Shown piece by piece: positions 1-8,792 of a stretch of DNA of 64,000 nt. The position numbers and the translations under genes are program-made. Below the pieces are notes generated by a model. It saw only the letters and a program-made list of their open reading frames with translations. It did not search any database and was not told where the DNA came from. The DNA is from Streptomyces sp. ERV7 (lineage in GTDB: Bacteria > Actinomycetota > Actinomycetes > Streptomycetales > Streptomycetaceae): NCBI RefSeq assembly GCF_001653515.1, contig NZ_LYOY01000001.1:620001-684000 (forward strand), given 5' to 3'. Positions within the stretch are counted from its first letter, which is position 1. The number at the start of each line of letters is the position of its first letter.

Positions 1-515
1 AGGGCCAGCATGGCGACCACGGTGGCGATCACGGCCGTCAGGTTGGAGACGAGCGAGGTGGCGGTGGAGGTGACGGTCGCCTGCATCCCGCCGATGTCGT
101 TGGCGATTCGGGACTGGACCTCGCCGGTCCGGGTCCGGGTGAAGAAGGCGAGCGGCATCCGCTGGAGCTGTGCGTAGACACCGGTGCGCAGGTCGTGCAT
201 GACGCGCTGGCCGACGGTGGTCGAGATCAGCGTCTGCAGGACGCCGAAGACGCCGGTGACGACGGCGGTCGCGAGCATGCCGAGGGCGAGCAGGCTGAGC
301 AGCCCGGTGCGGCCCTGCGGGATGGCGACGTCGAGGATCTCGCGCAGCAGGAACGGCGAGGCGACCGAGACGAGTGAGGACGCGGCGACCAGCAGGCCGA
401 CGACGGCCAGCCGGCCGCGGTAGGGGCGGAAGAGCCGCAGAATGCGCCGCGTCTGGGCGGGCGGCTGTTCCTGGTCACGGGCCGGGGGTCGCCAAGAGGA
501 TTCTTCGGGGTGCAT
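1..515 (-). CDS. ABC exporter, N-terminal part (cut by window edge)
   Basis: This is the 5' part of a gene that runs off the left edge. The ATG is at 515-513 and the frame stays open for 171 codons to base 1. After a charged, Pro-rich N-terminus (about 25 residues) come two hydrophobic segments, around residues 34-58 and 70-100. A coupling-helix region follows with FFTRTRTGEVQSRIANDIGG, the typical F(F/D)...TGE(L/V)xSR...D pattern of exporter-type ABC transmembrane domains, and then a further membrane segment. The ATPase domain must lie beyond the window. It is divergent from the MarR gene, an arrangement often seen for MarR-controlled multidrug ABC exporters, so control by that regulator is likely. 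The substrate cannot be told. Confidence 0.85.
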   Translation of the reverse strand, partial: MHPEESSWRPPARDQEQPPAQTRRILRLFRPYRGRLAVVGLLVAASSLVSVASPFLLREILDVAIPQGRTGLLSLLALGMLATAVVTGVFGVLQTLISTTVGQRVMHDLRTGVYAQLQRMPLAFFTRTRTGEVQSRIANDIGGMQATVTSTATSLVSNLTAVIATVVAMLA

Positions 516-591
516 GGGCTCCTTCGACAAGGGGTGAGACGGCAGGACGGCGCCGTTCGCAGGGTCTGTTCAGGCCACCGCGGCGACGCCA

Positions 592-659
592 TTGACAAGA
601 CTTGGCGGAGCATAGCTCACTGTTACCTATACTCACAATGCACATGGTCCTGATATTGT
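592..659. promoter_or_regulatory. Divergent promoter and candidate MarR operator
   Basis: This lies between the leftward ABC gene and the rightward MarR gene. On the minus strand TTGTGA (638-633) and TATGCT (614-609) are 18 bases apart and make a good sigma-70-like promoter for the ABC gene. An inverted repeat ACAAT (635-639)-N15-ATTGT (655-659) overlaps the -35 hexamer and ends seven bases before the MarR ATG. MarR proteins commonly bind such dyads, so autorepression and repression of the ABC gene are plausible. The operator assignment is inference. Confidence 0.45.
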
Positions 660-665
660 TCCCGT

Positions 666-1109
666 ATGAGCACCACCGACGCCGACGGCGTGCTGGCCGA
701 GCAGTTGCTCCGGCTCACCCGCAGACTCCACCGGATCCACAAACAGCATCTGGAGCCGGTCGGCATCACCCCCGCCCAGTCCCGGCTGCTGCGCACGGTC
801 GCGCACTACGAGAACCCGCCCCGCATGGCCGATCTCGCCGCCCGTCTGGAGGTGGTCCCGCGCGCCGTGACCACGCTGGTCGACGCGCTGGAGGAGAGTG
901 GGAACGTGCGCCGGGTCCCCGACCCGACCAGCCGCCGCGTGGTGCGCGTCGAGCTCACCGACACCGGCCGGGCGACGCTGCGTTCGCTGCGCGGCGCGCG
1001 CCGGGGCGCGGCGGAGGAGATCCTGGCGCCCCTGACCGCCGACCAGCGCGAGGTGCTCGGCGGTCTGCTGTCCGCTCTGGTCGACGGAGTGCCCGAGCGC
1101 CGCTGCTGA
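666..1109 (+). CDS. MarR-family transcriptional regulator
   Basis: The protein has 147 residues, the usual MarR length. The winged-helix region spans about residues 30-100: an RLHRIHKQHLEPVGITPAQ stretch, then PRMADLAARLEVVPRAVTTL as recognition helices, and VRRVPDPTSRRVVRVELT as the beta-wing with the conserved DxRxxxVxLT-like pattern. It probably represses the divergent ABC exporter and itself. The next gene begins 12 bases after its stop, so the two are probably co-transcribed. The ATG at 666 has no strong Shine-Dalgarno sequence and lies close to the candidate operator, so a leaderless or short-leader transcript is possible. The ligand is unknown. Confidence 0.9.
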   Translation: MSTTDADGVLAEQLLRLTRRLHRIHKQHLEPVGITPAQSRLLRTVAHYENPPRMADLAARLEVVPRAVTTLVDALEESGNVRRVPDPTSRRVVRVELTDTGRATLRSLRGARRGAAEEILAPLTADQREVLGGLLSALVDGVPERRC

Positions 1110-1121
1110 GGGGATCCCCGT

Positions 1122-3446
1122 ATGCCGCTCCTGGAGCCGAAGCCGCAGGCCCTGCGCCCCTCCGGGCGGCGCGCCGAGTCCCCGGACCGGGTCCCGGACC
1201 GGCTCGCGGAGGGCACCCCGGAGCCGCTGCGCGGCGAACTGACCGCCCTGCTCGGCGCAGAGAAGGTGCTGTGGAAGGTCTCCGACCTGGTGCGGTACGC
1301 CTCGGACGCCAGCCCGTACCGCTTCGTCCCGCAGGTCGTGGTGGTCGCCGAGGACATCGACGACGTCTCGGCCGTCCTGTCGTACGCGCACGGCAAGGGC
1401 CGCGAGGTCGTCTTCCGGGCGGCCGGGACCAGCCTCAACGGCCAGGCGCAGGGCGAGGACATCCTGGTGGACGTGCGCCGCCACTGGGCGGGTGTCGAGG
1501 TCCTGGACGGCGGCGCCCGCGCCCGTGTCCGGCCCGGCACGACCGTCGCGCGCGTCAACGCGGCGCTCGCCCGGCACGGCCGCGTCCTCGGCCCCGACCC
1601 GGCCAGCGCACTCGCCTGCACGATCGGCGGGGTCGTCGCCAACAACGCCTCCGGGATGACCGCGGGCACCGCCCGCGACTCCTATCGCACCCTCGCCTCG
1701 CTCACCTTCGTCCTGCCCAGCGGCACCGTGGTCGACACCGGCGACCCGCGCGCCGACGAGGACCTGGCGCACGCCGAACCCCGGCTGTGCGCGGGCTTGC
1801 GGGCGCTGAAGGCGGAGATCGGGGCGGACCCGGAGCTCACCGCCCGGATCCGGGCCAAGTTCGCCATCAAGAACACCAACGGCTACCGGCTGGACGCGTT
1901 CCTCGACGGTTCGACGCCGGTGGAGATCCTGCGCGGGCTGATGGTCGGCTCGCAGGGCACCTTCGGCTTCATCTCCGAGGCCGTCTTCGACACCCTGCCG
2001 CTGGAGCGCCTGCTCAGCACGGCGCTGCTCTTCTTCCCCACGCTCCCGGCGGCGGCCGCCGCGGTGCCGCTCTTCAACGAGGCCGGGGCGCTCGCCGTGG
2101 AGCTGATCGACGGCAACACCCTGCGCGCCTCGGTGAGCGTGCCGGGCGTCCCGGCCGACTGGGCGTCGCTGCCCAGGGAGACGGCCGCGCTGCTGGTGGA
2201 GTTCCGCGCGCCCACCGAAGCGGGCCGCGAGGCGTACGAGGAGGCCGCGGCCCGGGTGCTGGCCGGGCTCGACCTGGTCGCCCCGGTCGCCTCGGTGACC
2301 AACGCGTTCACCCGCGACACCGAGGCGATCGCGGGGTACTGGAAGGCCCGCAAGGCGTTCGTGACGGCGGTCGGCGGCTCCCGCCCGGCCGGCACGACGC
2401 TGATCACCGAGGACTTCGCGGTACCGCCGGCCCGGCTCGCCGAGGCCTGCGAGGCGCTGCTCGCGCTCCAGGGGACCCATGGCTTCGACGCGGCCGTCGC
2501 GGGCCACGCGGCCCACGGCAACCTGCACTTCCTGCTGGCGTTCGACGCGGCCGAGCCGTCCGACGTCGAGCGGTACGCCGCGTTCATGGACGACTTCTGC
2601 CGCCTCACCGTGGAGCGCTTCGACGGCTCGTTGAAGGCCGAGCACGCCACCGGCCGCAATATCGCGCCCTTCCTGGAGCTGGAGTGGGGTCCGAGGGCCA
2701 CCGACCTGATGTGGCGGACCAAGCGGCTCATCGACCCGGACGGGGTGCTCGCGCCGAGGGTCGTCCTGGACCGCGACCCGCGCGCCCATCTGCGCGGCCT
2801 CAAGACCATCCCCAGGGTGGAGCGGGTCGCGGACCCCTGCATCGAGTGCGGCTTCTGCGAGCCGACCTGCCCCAGCCGTGATCTGACCACCACGCCCCGG
2901 CAACGGATCGTGCTGCGGCGGGAGATGCTGCGCCAGAGCGACGGCTCCCCCGTCCAGGACGCGCTGCTCGACGCGTACGGATACGACGCCGTGGACACCT
3001 GCGCGGGCGACTCGACCTGTGCGCTCGACTGCCCGGTGGGCATCGACACCGGAGCCCTGATGAAGGGCTTCCGCCATCTGCGGCACAGCCCGCGCGAGGA
3101 GCGGGCAGCCGCCCTCACCGCCCGTCACTTCAAGGCGGTCGAGGCCTCGGCGCGACTCGCGGTGGGCGCCGCCCGCGCCCTCGGGGACCGCCTCGGCGAC
3201 CGCGCCCTCGCGCGCGTGACAGGTCTCGCCCGCAAGGCCGTGCGCCCCGACCTGGTGCCCGAGTGGCTGCCCCAGATCCCCATGTGGCGGAGCCACCTGT
3301 CCTGGGACACCGTGCGGCGATCGCACGCGCCGGGCGTCGGGGCGCAGGCGGGGGTTCAAAGACAGGCTCTCAGGCCGCGGGGCCCGTGCTTGGCGGCGAG
3401 CACGGGCCCCGCACCCGCCGTCAGCAGCGCCGCAGATCCTCGGTGA
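1122..3446 (+). CDS. FAD-linked oxidase / Fe-S protein (GlcD-GlpC-like), 3'-truncated
   Basis: The protein has 774 residues and starts at ATG 1122, seven bases after a GAGGGGA ribosome site. Residues about 50-200 are an FAD-binding type 4 domain (AAGTSLNGQ, DPASALACTIGGVVANNASG). Residues about 200-540 are the FAD-linked oxidase C-terminal domain (GTFGFISEAVFDTLP, HAAHGNLHFLLAFD, EHATGRNIAPFLE). Next come two Cys clusters for Fe-S centres, CIECGFCEPTCPS and CAGDSTCALDCPVG. Family members of this kind (D-lactate dehydrogenase-like) are normally about 950-1000 residues, with two CCG cysteine-rich domains at the end. Here homology stops near residue 735, and the last 40 or so residues are encoded by a transposon-like end (3341-3369) and the terminator beyond it. 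It is probably a damaged, perhaps inactive, redox enzyme. Its tail overlaps the convergent PNGase gene by 26 bases. Confidence 0.8.
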   Translation: MPLLEPKPQALRPSGRRAESPDRVPDRLAEGTPEPLRGELTALLGAEKVLWKVSDLVRYASDASPYRFVPQVVVVAEDIDDVSAVLSYAHGKGREVVFRAAGTSLNGQAQGEDILVDVRRHWAGVEVLDGGARARVRPGTTVARVNAALARHGRVLGPDPASALACTIGGVVANNASGMTAGTARDSYRTLASLTFVLPSGTVVDTGDPRADEDLAHAEPRLCAGLRALKAEIGADPELTARIRAKFAIKNTNGYRLDAFLDGSTPVEILRGLMVGSQGTFGFISEAVFDTLPLERLLSTALLFFPTLPAAAAAVPLFNEAGALAVELIDGNTLRASVSVPGVPADWASLPRETAALLVEFRAPTEAGREAYEEAAARVLAGLDLVAPVASVTNAFTRDTEAIAGYWKARKAFVTAVGGSRPAGTTLITEDFAVPPARLAEACEALLALQGTHGFDAAVAGHAAHGNLHFLLAFDAAEPSDVERYAAFMDDFCRLTVERFDGSLKAEHATGRNIAPFLELEWGPRATDLMWRTKRLIDPDGVLAPRVVLDRDPRAHLRGLKTIPRVERVADPCIECGFCEPTCPSRDLTTTPRQRIVLRREMLRQSDGSPVQDALLDAYGYDAVDTCAGDSTCALDCPVGIDTGALMKGFRHLRHSPREERAAALTARHFKAVEASARLAVGAARALGDRLGDRALARVTGLARKAVRPDLVPEWLPQIPMWRSHLSWDTVRRSHAPGVGAQAGVQRQALRPRGPCLAASTGPAPAVSSAADPR
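3341..3372. mobile_element. Solo right end of a MITE
   Basis: From 3341 to 3369 the sequence nearly equals the right end of the complete 84-bp element at 57838-57921, including the 14-base terminal repeat TCAAAGACAGGCTC (3356-3369, one extra T before it) and the following TCA GGC. No matching left end (GAGCCTGTCTTTGA) occurs upstream. The single end lies exactly where the FAD/Fe-S oxidase loses its family homology, which suggests an element-associated deletion. Confidence 0.65.
3379..3410. terminator. Bidirectional hairpin terminator
   Basis: GGGGCCCGTGCT (3379-3390) pairs perfectly with AGCACGGGCCCC (3399-3410) across an 8-base loop. It sits just beyond the stop of the leftward PNGase gene and inside the aberrant 3' end of the rightward oxidase gene. 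It presumably was the intergenic terminator before the oxidase was truncated. Confidence 0.7.
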
Positions 3447-4995
3447 GGGTGCCCTGGGCGGTCTTGAGGCTTCGGTCGTAGCAGCCGTCGGAGCCGAACA
3501 GGCGGTAGCGCTCGGCGGAGGTGCCGGTCGCGTGCCGCTGGTCGCGCGGGACGTTCATGGTCCAGGAGGCATCGCCCCGGTAGGTGTCGTCCAGACGCGA
3601 CCAGGAGATGGCCCGGCCGCCGCGCAGAGTGGCGGTGTCCGCGAGGTCCCCGAGGGTGATCACGGTCCGCAGCCGGTCGTCCGCGCCGATGGTGATGGCG
3701 CCGTCCATCGTGTACGTACGGTGCACGCGCGCGGTGACGGCCGGGCCGCGCCCGTCCGTGGTGACCGCGCTGTCGTCGGTCCACCTCCCCTTCAGGGCGT
3801 CGGTGTTCTCGCCCTCGGTCCAGCGGTGGACCGTGTCGGCGGCCACGCTGCGGGCGACCGTGGTGGTGACCCGGCCGTGCGAGGTGTCGAGATGGCCCGC
3901 AGTGGTCAGCCGGTGGGCCGCCTTGGCGTCCAGGCGCTGCTCGGCGCCGGGCGTGTAGGTGGTGGAGCCGGCGGGCTCGCTCTCCTCGTGGCGGGTGAGC
4001 GCCCCGGTGACGACCTCGCTGCCCCGGTCCTGCCAGACGAGGACGTTGACCGGTGCCGACCAGCCGGACTGCCCCTCGGGGACCCCGGCGACGGACACCT
4101 CCACCTGGTGCGCGCGGCCGTCGTTGAGCAGCGCCGCGTAGGGCGTCAGGTCGTACTCGATCGGCCGGACGTCGAAGGCGTGGGGCGCGGGGACGACGTA
4201 CCAGAGGAAGGGGTTGGACCAGCCGCCGGTCCACACGTTCGGGAACGGTGAGGCGATTCCCGCGAGTTGGCCGTCGACCTTGATCCGCACCTCGCGGTTG
4301 GGCCCGGCCGCGGCCTTGCAGGAGTAGGGCGCGGGGTCCGGCACCGCGAGGTACCAGAACTCCTCGCAGCCGCCGCCCGAGCCGGTCGCGTACACCTCGG
4401 CGAGAATCCGCTCGGAGTTGCGCGGCGTGGTCAGCGCGGTGCCGTCCAGCGGCAGCACCCGGTCCGGTGCGGCGGCGGGCTTCACCCGGCCCTCGGCGGC
4501 GTAGAACGTCAGGGTGACCTTGACGTCGATCACGCCGGTGTACGTCTCGTCGACAACGTTGCCGATGAGCATCTCCACGGGCCGCGCGGAGCGGAAGGTG
4601 TCGCTGTAGCGGGTGACGTCCTTCTCCACGTTCCAGGCGATGCCGTCCGGCGAGGGCTCGGGCGTCGACGTCCGCAGCACCTCGACGCCGCCGACGTGGA
4701 GATAGCCGAGGCGGTCGTACTGCCTGCCCTTGACGGTCCCGTCGAGCCGCAGCACCACCTTGCTCCACCGGTCGCCGCACCCCTTGGGCGGCGCGTAACT
4801 CCCCTTGTACGGCGTGAAGTCGCGGAACTGCGCCTGCGCCAGGGTGACTTGGCAGCTGCGGGTGTGCGGGACGGCGACCGGCGGCACCGCGGTGACCGGG
4901 TCGTGCCAGTCGGTGCCGGCCGGGCCCGCGCCGAGCAGCGCGCCCGCCGCGAGCACCAGTCCGCCGATCATGGACATGATCCTGAGTGATCTCAT
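3421..4995 (-). CDS. Secreted peptide-N-glycosidase A-like protein
   Basis: The protein has 524 residues. The N-terminus (MRSLRIMSMIGGLVLAAGAL) is a typical Sec signal peptide, so it is exported. The mature start carries the signature of the PNGase A / amidase A family (Pfam PNGaseA): TLAQAQFRDFTPYKGSY, CGDRWSKVVLRLDGTVKGRQ, DRLGYLHVGGVEVLRTSTPEP, WNVEKDVTRYSDTF. A second beta-sandwich half includes SGGGCEEFWYLAVP and PFPNVWTGGWSNPFLWYVVP. Plant and fungal relatives cleave N-glycans from glycopeptides at Asn; whether this bacterial member does so is inference. It is probably monocistronic, ending at the hairpin 3379-3410. Paired Cys residues in the secreted part fit disulfides. Activity and substrate are not proven by sequence. 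Confidence 0.8.
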   Translation of the reverse strand: MRSLRIMSMIGGLVLAAGALLGAGPAGTDWHDPVTAVPPVAVPHTRSCQVTLAQAQFRDFTPYKGSYAPPKGCGDRWSKVVLRLDGTVKGRQYDRLGYLHVGGVEVLRTSTPEPSPDGIAWNVEKDVTRYSDTFRSARPVEMLIGNVVDETYTGVIDVKVTLTFYAAEGRVKPAAAPDRVLPLDGTALTTPRNSERILAEVYATGSGGGCEEFWYLAVPDPAPYSCKAAAGPNREVRIKVDGQLAGIASPFPNVWTGGWSNPFLWYVVPAPHAFDVRPIEYDLTPYAALLNDGRAHQVEVSVAGVPEGQSGWSAPVNVLVWQDRGSEVVTGALTRHEESEPAGSTTYTPGAEQRLDAKAAHRLTTAGHLDTSHGRVTTTVARSVAADTVHRWTEGENTDALKGRWTDDSAVTTDGRGPAVTARVHRTYTMDGAITIGADDRLRTVITLGDLADTATLRGGRAISWSRLDDTYRGDASWTMNVPRDQRHATGTSAERYRLFGSDGCYDRSLKTAQGTLTEDLRRC

Positions 4996-5153
4996 GCGTC
5001 AGGAGTGAAGCGCGAGCGGGCGCCGCGCGCCAGGGGCGGACCGCCAGTCTTGGCGTGTTCCGGTCACCCGGACGCGAAAATCGATTGCCCCGGGGCCCCG
5101 CGGAAGGCGAACCTTGTTCGGTTTGAACCACTCTTTCCGATCCTTGGGACGTC

Positions 5154-6983
5154 ATGCAGATTCGCGATCTTCCTTATACGGATCCAGGCGAACCGGACGT
5201 CCGCTCGGGTCCCCGCTTCCTGCTGTGGCTGGGCCGCGGCCAGCTCGCCGGACAGCTCAAGTCGCTGGCCTGGGGGCTGCTGCACCAGTGCGGCATCGCC
5301 GGGCTGCCGCTCGCCGTGGGCATCGCCGTCCAGGCCGTGATCGACCGCTCGGGGGCGCGGCTCGCGCTCGCGGGCGGCCTCATCGCGCTGCTCGGCGTCG
5401 CCATCGCCGTCGGCGAGACCATGCTGCACCGCACCGCGGTGACCAACTGGATCACGGCCGCCGCGCGCGTGCAGCAACTGCTCGCGCGCAAGACCGCCGA
5501 GCTCGGCTCGGTGCTCACGCGCCGGGTCGCGGCCGGCGAGGTCGTGGCGGTCTCCACCGGCGACGTCGAGAAGATCGGCTGGTTCGTGGAGGCGCTGTCG
5601 CGGTTCGCGGCGGCCGCCGCCGCACTGGTGATCATCTGTGTCGGCCTGGTGCTGTACCAGCCGGCGCTCGGCGTCGTGGTCGCCATCGGCGTTCCCGTAC
5701 TGGCCCTGGCCGTCCTGCCGTTGCTGCCGCCCGCCACCCGGCGGGCCGACATCCAGCGCGAGAAGGCGGGCCGGGCCACCGAGCTGGCCTCCGACACCGT
5801 GGCCGGGCTGCGGGTGCTGCGCGGCATCGGCGGCGAGGAGCTCTTCCTCGGCCGCTACCGCGAGGCCTCCCAGGAGGTCCGCAGGGCCGCCGTGCGCAGC
5901 GCCCGTATGTGGTCGCTGATCTCGGCGGTCCAGGTGCTGCTGCCGGGCCTGCTGCTGATCGCGGTGGTCTGGTACGGGGCGTCGCTGGCCCGCGACGGCC
6001 GGATCGAGGTCGGTGAACTGGTCACCGTCTACAGCGCGGTGACGCTGATGCTGTTCCCGCTGCGCCACTTCGAGGAGATCGCCATGGCGTACTCCTTCTC
6101 GCGGCCCTCGGCGAAGCGCGCGGCCCGGGTGCTGGCGCTGAGCCGGTCCATTGACCCGTCCGGGACGGACACGGGGGTGCCGTCCCGGACGGAAGCCGTG
6201 CGGGCCGGTCCTTCCCGGCTCGCCGCCCACGGCCCGTCCGGCGACCTGTACGACCCGGCGACCGGACTGCTCGCGCCCGAGGGCCGGTTCACGGCCGTGG
6301 TGTGCGGCGACCCGGACGCGGCGGGACGGCTGGCCGAGCGCCTGGGCGGGCACGCCGTCGAGGCCGACGGCCTGCCGTCCGCCCTGCTCGGCGGGGTCGC
6401 GCTCGACGGGCTCCCGCTGGATACGGCACGGGCCGCCGTCCTGGTGCAGGACAAGGACCCGGTGCTGCTCTCCGGCACGCTCCACGAGCTCCTGGACGTG
6501 CCCTCGTCAGGGAAGGTCGCGGCCGCCGAGGCGCTGGCGGCGGCGCAGTGCGACGACGTCCTCGACGCGCTGGCCCAGGCGTCGGTGGACACCGACGGCG
6601 ACCCGATGCGCACCCGGATCACCGAGCGCGGCCGGTCGCTCTCCGGCGGCCAGCGCCAACGCCTGGCGCTGGCACGGTCGTTGGTGACCGACCCGGAGGT
6701 GCTCGTCCTGGACGAGCCGACCTCGGCGGTCGACTCGCACACCGAGTCGCGGGTCGCGGACGGCGTCAAGCGGCTGCGCGCGGGCCGGACGACGGTGGTG
6801 TTCTCCTCGTCGCCGCTGCTGCTCGACCTGGCGGACCGGGTCGTCCTCGTGCACGACGGCGAGGTGGCCTCGGTCGGGGTGCACCGCGAGCTGCTGCACA
6901 CCGACTCCCGCTACCGGGCGGTGGTCACCCGCGAGACGGACGAAGAGACCGAAGCACTGGAGAAGTGGGAGGAGACGGCATGA
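5154..6983 (+). CDS. ABC exporter half-transporter A, Walker A and H-switch lost
   Basis: The protein has 609 residues. The exporter-type transmembrane domain covers about residues 25-330 (VSTGDVEKIGWFVEALSRF is the TGD/E coupling segment) and the ATPase about 355-600. The ATPase keeps a perfect signature LSGGQRQRLALARSLV (about 495) and Walker B with catalytic Glu, LVLDEPTSAVDS. Where Walker A should be it reads VVCGDPDAAGRLAERL (about 381), with no GxxGxGK(S/T), and the H-switch His is Ser in TTVVFSSSPLLL (about 549). It therefore probably cannot bind and hydrolyse ATP on its own. The next gene overlaps by ATGA and encodes the complementary half, so the two should form an obligate heterodimer. 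Start ATG 5154 precedes a typical amphipathic N-terminus. The substrate is unknown. Confidence 0.88.
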   Translation: MQIRDLPYTDPGEPDVRSGPRFLLWLGRGQLAGQLKSLAWGLLHQCGIAGLPLAVGIAVQAVIDRSGARLALAGGLIALLGVAIAVGETMLHRTAVTNWITAAARVQQLLARKTAELGSVLTRRVAAGEVVAVSTGDVEKIGWFVEALSRFAAAAAALVIICVGLVLYQPALGVVVAIGVPVLALAVLPLLPPATRRADIQREKAGRATELASDTVAGLRVLRGIGGEELFLGRYREASQEVRRAAVRSARMWSLISAVQVLLPGLLLIAVVWYGASLARDGRIEVGELVTVYSAVTLMLFPLRHFEEIAMAYSFSRPSAKRAARVLALSRSIDPSGTDTGVPSRTEAVRAGPSRLAAHGPSGDLYDPATGLLAPEGRFTAVVCGDPDAAGRLAERLGGHAVEADGLPSALLGGVALDGLPLDTARAAVLVQDKDPVLLSGTLHELLDVPSSGKVAAAEALAAAQCDDVLDALAQASVDTDGDPMRTRITERGRSLSGGQRQRLALARSLVTDPEVLVLDEPTSAVDSHTESRVADGVKRLRAGRTTVVFSSSPLLLDLADRVVLVHDGEVASVGVHRELLHTDSRYRAVVTRETDEETEALEKWEETA

Positions 6984-8761
6984 TCGGCGTGGCGGCACCC
7001 GAGTACGACCCGGCGGCCCCGCAGTCGGCCACCACCCTGCCCGTGGGCACCCCGGCGACCGTCCGGGCGTACGTACGTCAGCTGATGCGGCGCCACCGCA
7101 AGGCGTTCGCGCTGCTCGTCGGCGTCAACGCGGTCGCGGTGATCGCCTCGATGGTCGGCCCGTATCTGCTCGGCGGCGTGGTCGAGGACCTGTCGAACGA
7201 CGTACGGGACCTCCATCTGGAGCGCACGGCCGCGCTGTTCGCCCTCGCGCTGATCGTGCAGACCGTGTTCGTCCGGCTGGTGCGGCTGCGCGGCGGGATG
7301 CTCGGCGAGGAGATGCTGGCCGATCTTCGCGAGGACTTCCTGGTGCGGTCGGTGGGGCTGCCGCCGGGCGTCCTGGAGCGCGCGGGCACCGGCGATCTGC
7401 TCTCCCGGATCACCACGGACATCGACCGGCTGGCCAACGCGATGCGCGAGGCCGTGCCGCAGCTGGCCATCGGTGTGGTGTGGGCGCTGCTGCTCATCGG
7501 CGCGCTCGGCGTCACCGCGCCGCCGCTGGCGCTCGCGGTGCTGGTCGCGGTGCCGCTGCTGGTGGCGGGGTGCCGCTGGTACTTCAAGCGGGCGCCCTCG
7601 GCGTACCGCTCGGAGGCGGCCGGGTACGCGGCGGTCGCCGCCGTGCTCGCCGAGACCGTCGACGCGGGCCGGACCGTCGAGGCGCACCGCCTGGGCGAGC
7701 GCCGGATCGCGCTGTCCGAGCAGCGGATCACCGAGTGGACGGCCTGGGAGCGGTACACGCTGTGGCTGCGCTCGGTACTCTTCCCGGTGATCAGCGTCAC
7801 CCATATGACGATCATGCTCGCGGTGCTGATGATCGGCGGCACGTTCGTCCTCAACGACTGGCTCACGGTCGGCCAGTTGACCACGGGCGCGCTCCTCTCC
7901 CAGATGCTGGTCGAGCCGGTGGGCCTGATCCTGCGCTGGTACGACGAGCTCCAGGTCGCCCAGGTCTCGCTGGCCCGGCTCGTCGGCGTCCGGGAGATCG
8001 AGCCGGACGCGGGCGACGCCGAGGTGCGCCCGGACGGCCGGGCCGTCGAGGCGGACGGGGTGCGCTTCGGCTACCGCGCGGGCGTGGACGTACTGCACCA
8101 GGTCTCCCTGTCGGTGGCGCCGGGCACCCGGCTGGCCCTGGTGGGCCCGTCCGGCGCCGGCAAGTCCACGCTGGGGCGGCTGCTCGCGGGCATCTACGCC
8201 CCGCGCGAGGGCCGCGTCACGCTCGGCGAGGCCGAGCTGTCGCGGATGCCGGCCGAGCGGGTGCGCGAACACGTGGCGCTGGTCAACCAGGAGCACCATG
8301 TGTTCGTGGGCTCGCTGCGGGACAACCTGCTGCTGGCCCGGCAGGGCGCCGGGGACGCCGAGCTGTGGGCGGCCCTGGGCGCGGTCGACGCCGACGGCTG
8401 GGCGCGGGCGCTCGACGACGGCCTGGAGACGGAGGTCGGCTCCGGCGGGCTCGCCCTCACCCCGGCGCAGGCCCAGCAGATCGCGCTGGCCCGGCTCGTC
8501 CTGGCGGACCCGCACACGCTGGTCCTGGACGAGGCGACCTCGCTCCTCGACCCGCGTGCCGCCCGTCACCTGGAGCGCTCGCTGGCCCGGGTGCTCGATG
8601 GCCGTACGGTCGTGGCGATCGCCCACCGGCTGCACACCGCGCACGACGCGGATGTGATCGCGGTGGTCGAGAACGGCCGGATCAGCGAGCTGGGCAGCCA
8701 TGACGCCCTCGTCGAGGCCGACGGGGCGTACGCGGCGCTGTGGCGGTCCTGGCACGGGTGA
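6980..8761 (+). CDS. ABC exporter half-transporter B, degenerate signature motif
   Basis: The protein has 593 residues. ATG 6980 overlaps the preceding stop (ATGA), a mark of translational coupling. The transmembrane domain spans about residues 30-330 (TGDLLSRITTDIDRLANAMR coupling segment). The ATPase has an intact Walker A GPSGAGKST (about 389), Walker B LVLDEATSLLDP with Glu, and H-switch IAHRLHTAHDADVI (about 547). The ABC signature LSGGQ is replaced by LTPAQ (about 492). Partner A has the reverse set of defects. Together they can form one complete site (Walker A, B and His from B, LSGGQ from A) and one fully dead site. The frame is open upstream of 6980, but that stretch is the shadow of the first gene. 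Confidence 0.9.
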   Translation: MIGVAAPEYDPAAPQSATTLPVGTPATVRAYVRQLMRRHRKAFALLVGVNAVAVIASMVGPYLLGGVVEDLSNDVRDLHLERTAALFALALIVQTVFVRLVRLRGGMLGEEMLADLREDFLVRSVGLPPGVLERAGTGDLLSRITTDIDRLANAMREAVPQLAIGVVWALLLIGALGVTAPPLALAVLVAVPLLVAGCRWYFKRAPSAYRSEAAGYAAVAAVLAETVDAGRTVEAHRLGERRIALSEQRITEWTAWERYTLWLRSVLFPVISVTHMTIMLAVLMIGGTFVLNDWLTVGQLTTGALLSQMLVEPVGLILRWYDELQVAQVSLARLVGVREIEPDAGDAEVRPDGRAVEADGVRFGYRAGVDVLHQVSLSVAPGTRLALVGPSGAGKSTLGRLLAGIYAPREGRVTLGEAELSRMPAERVREHVALVNQEHHVFVGSLRDNLLLARQGAGDAELWAALGAVDADGWARALDDGLETEVGSGGLALTPAQAQQIALARLVLADPHTLVLDEATSLLDPRAARHLERSLARVLDGRTVVAIAHRLHTAHDADVIAVVENGRISELGSHDALVEADGAYAALWRSWHG

Positions 8762-8792
8762 GACCCCGGCCGGGGGGCGCGGCGGTCAGCGG

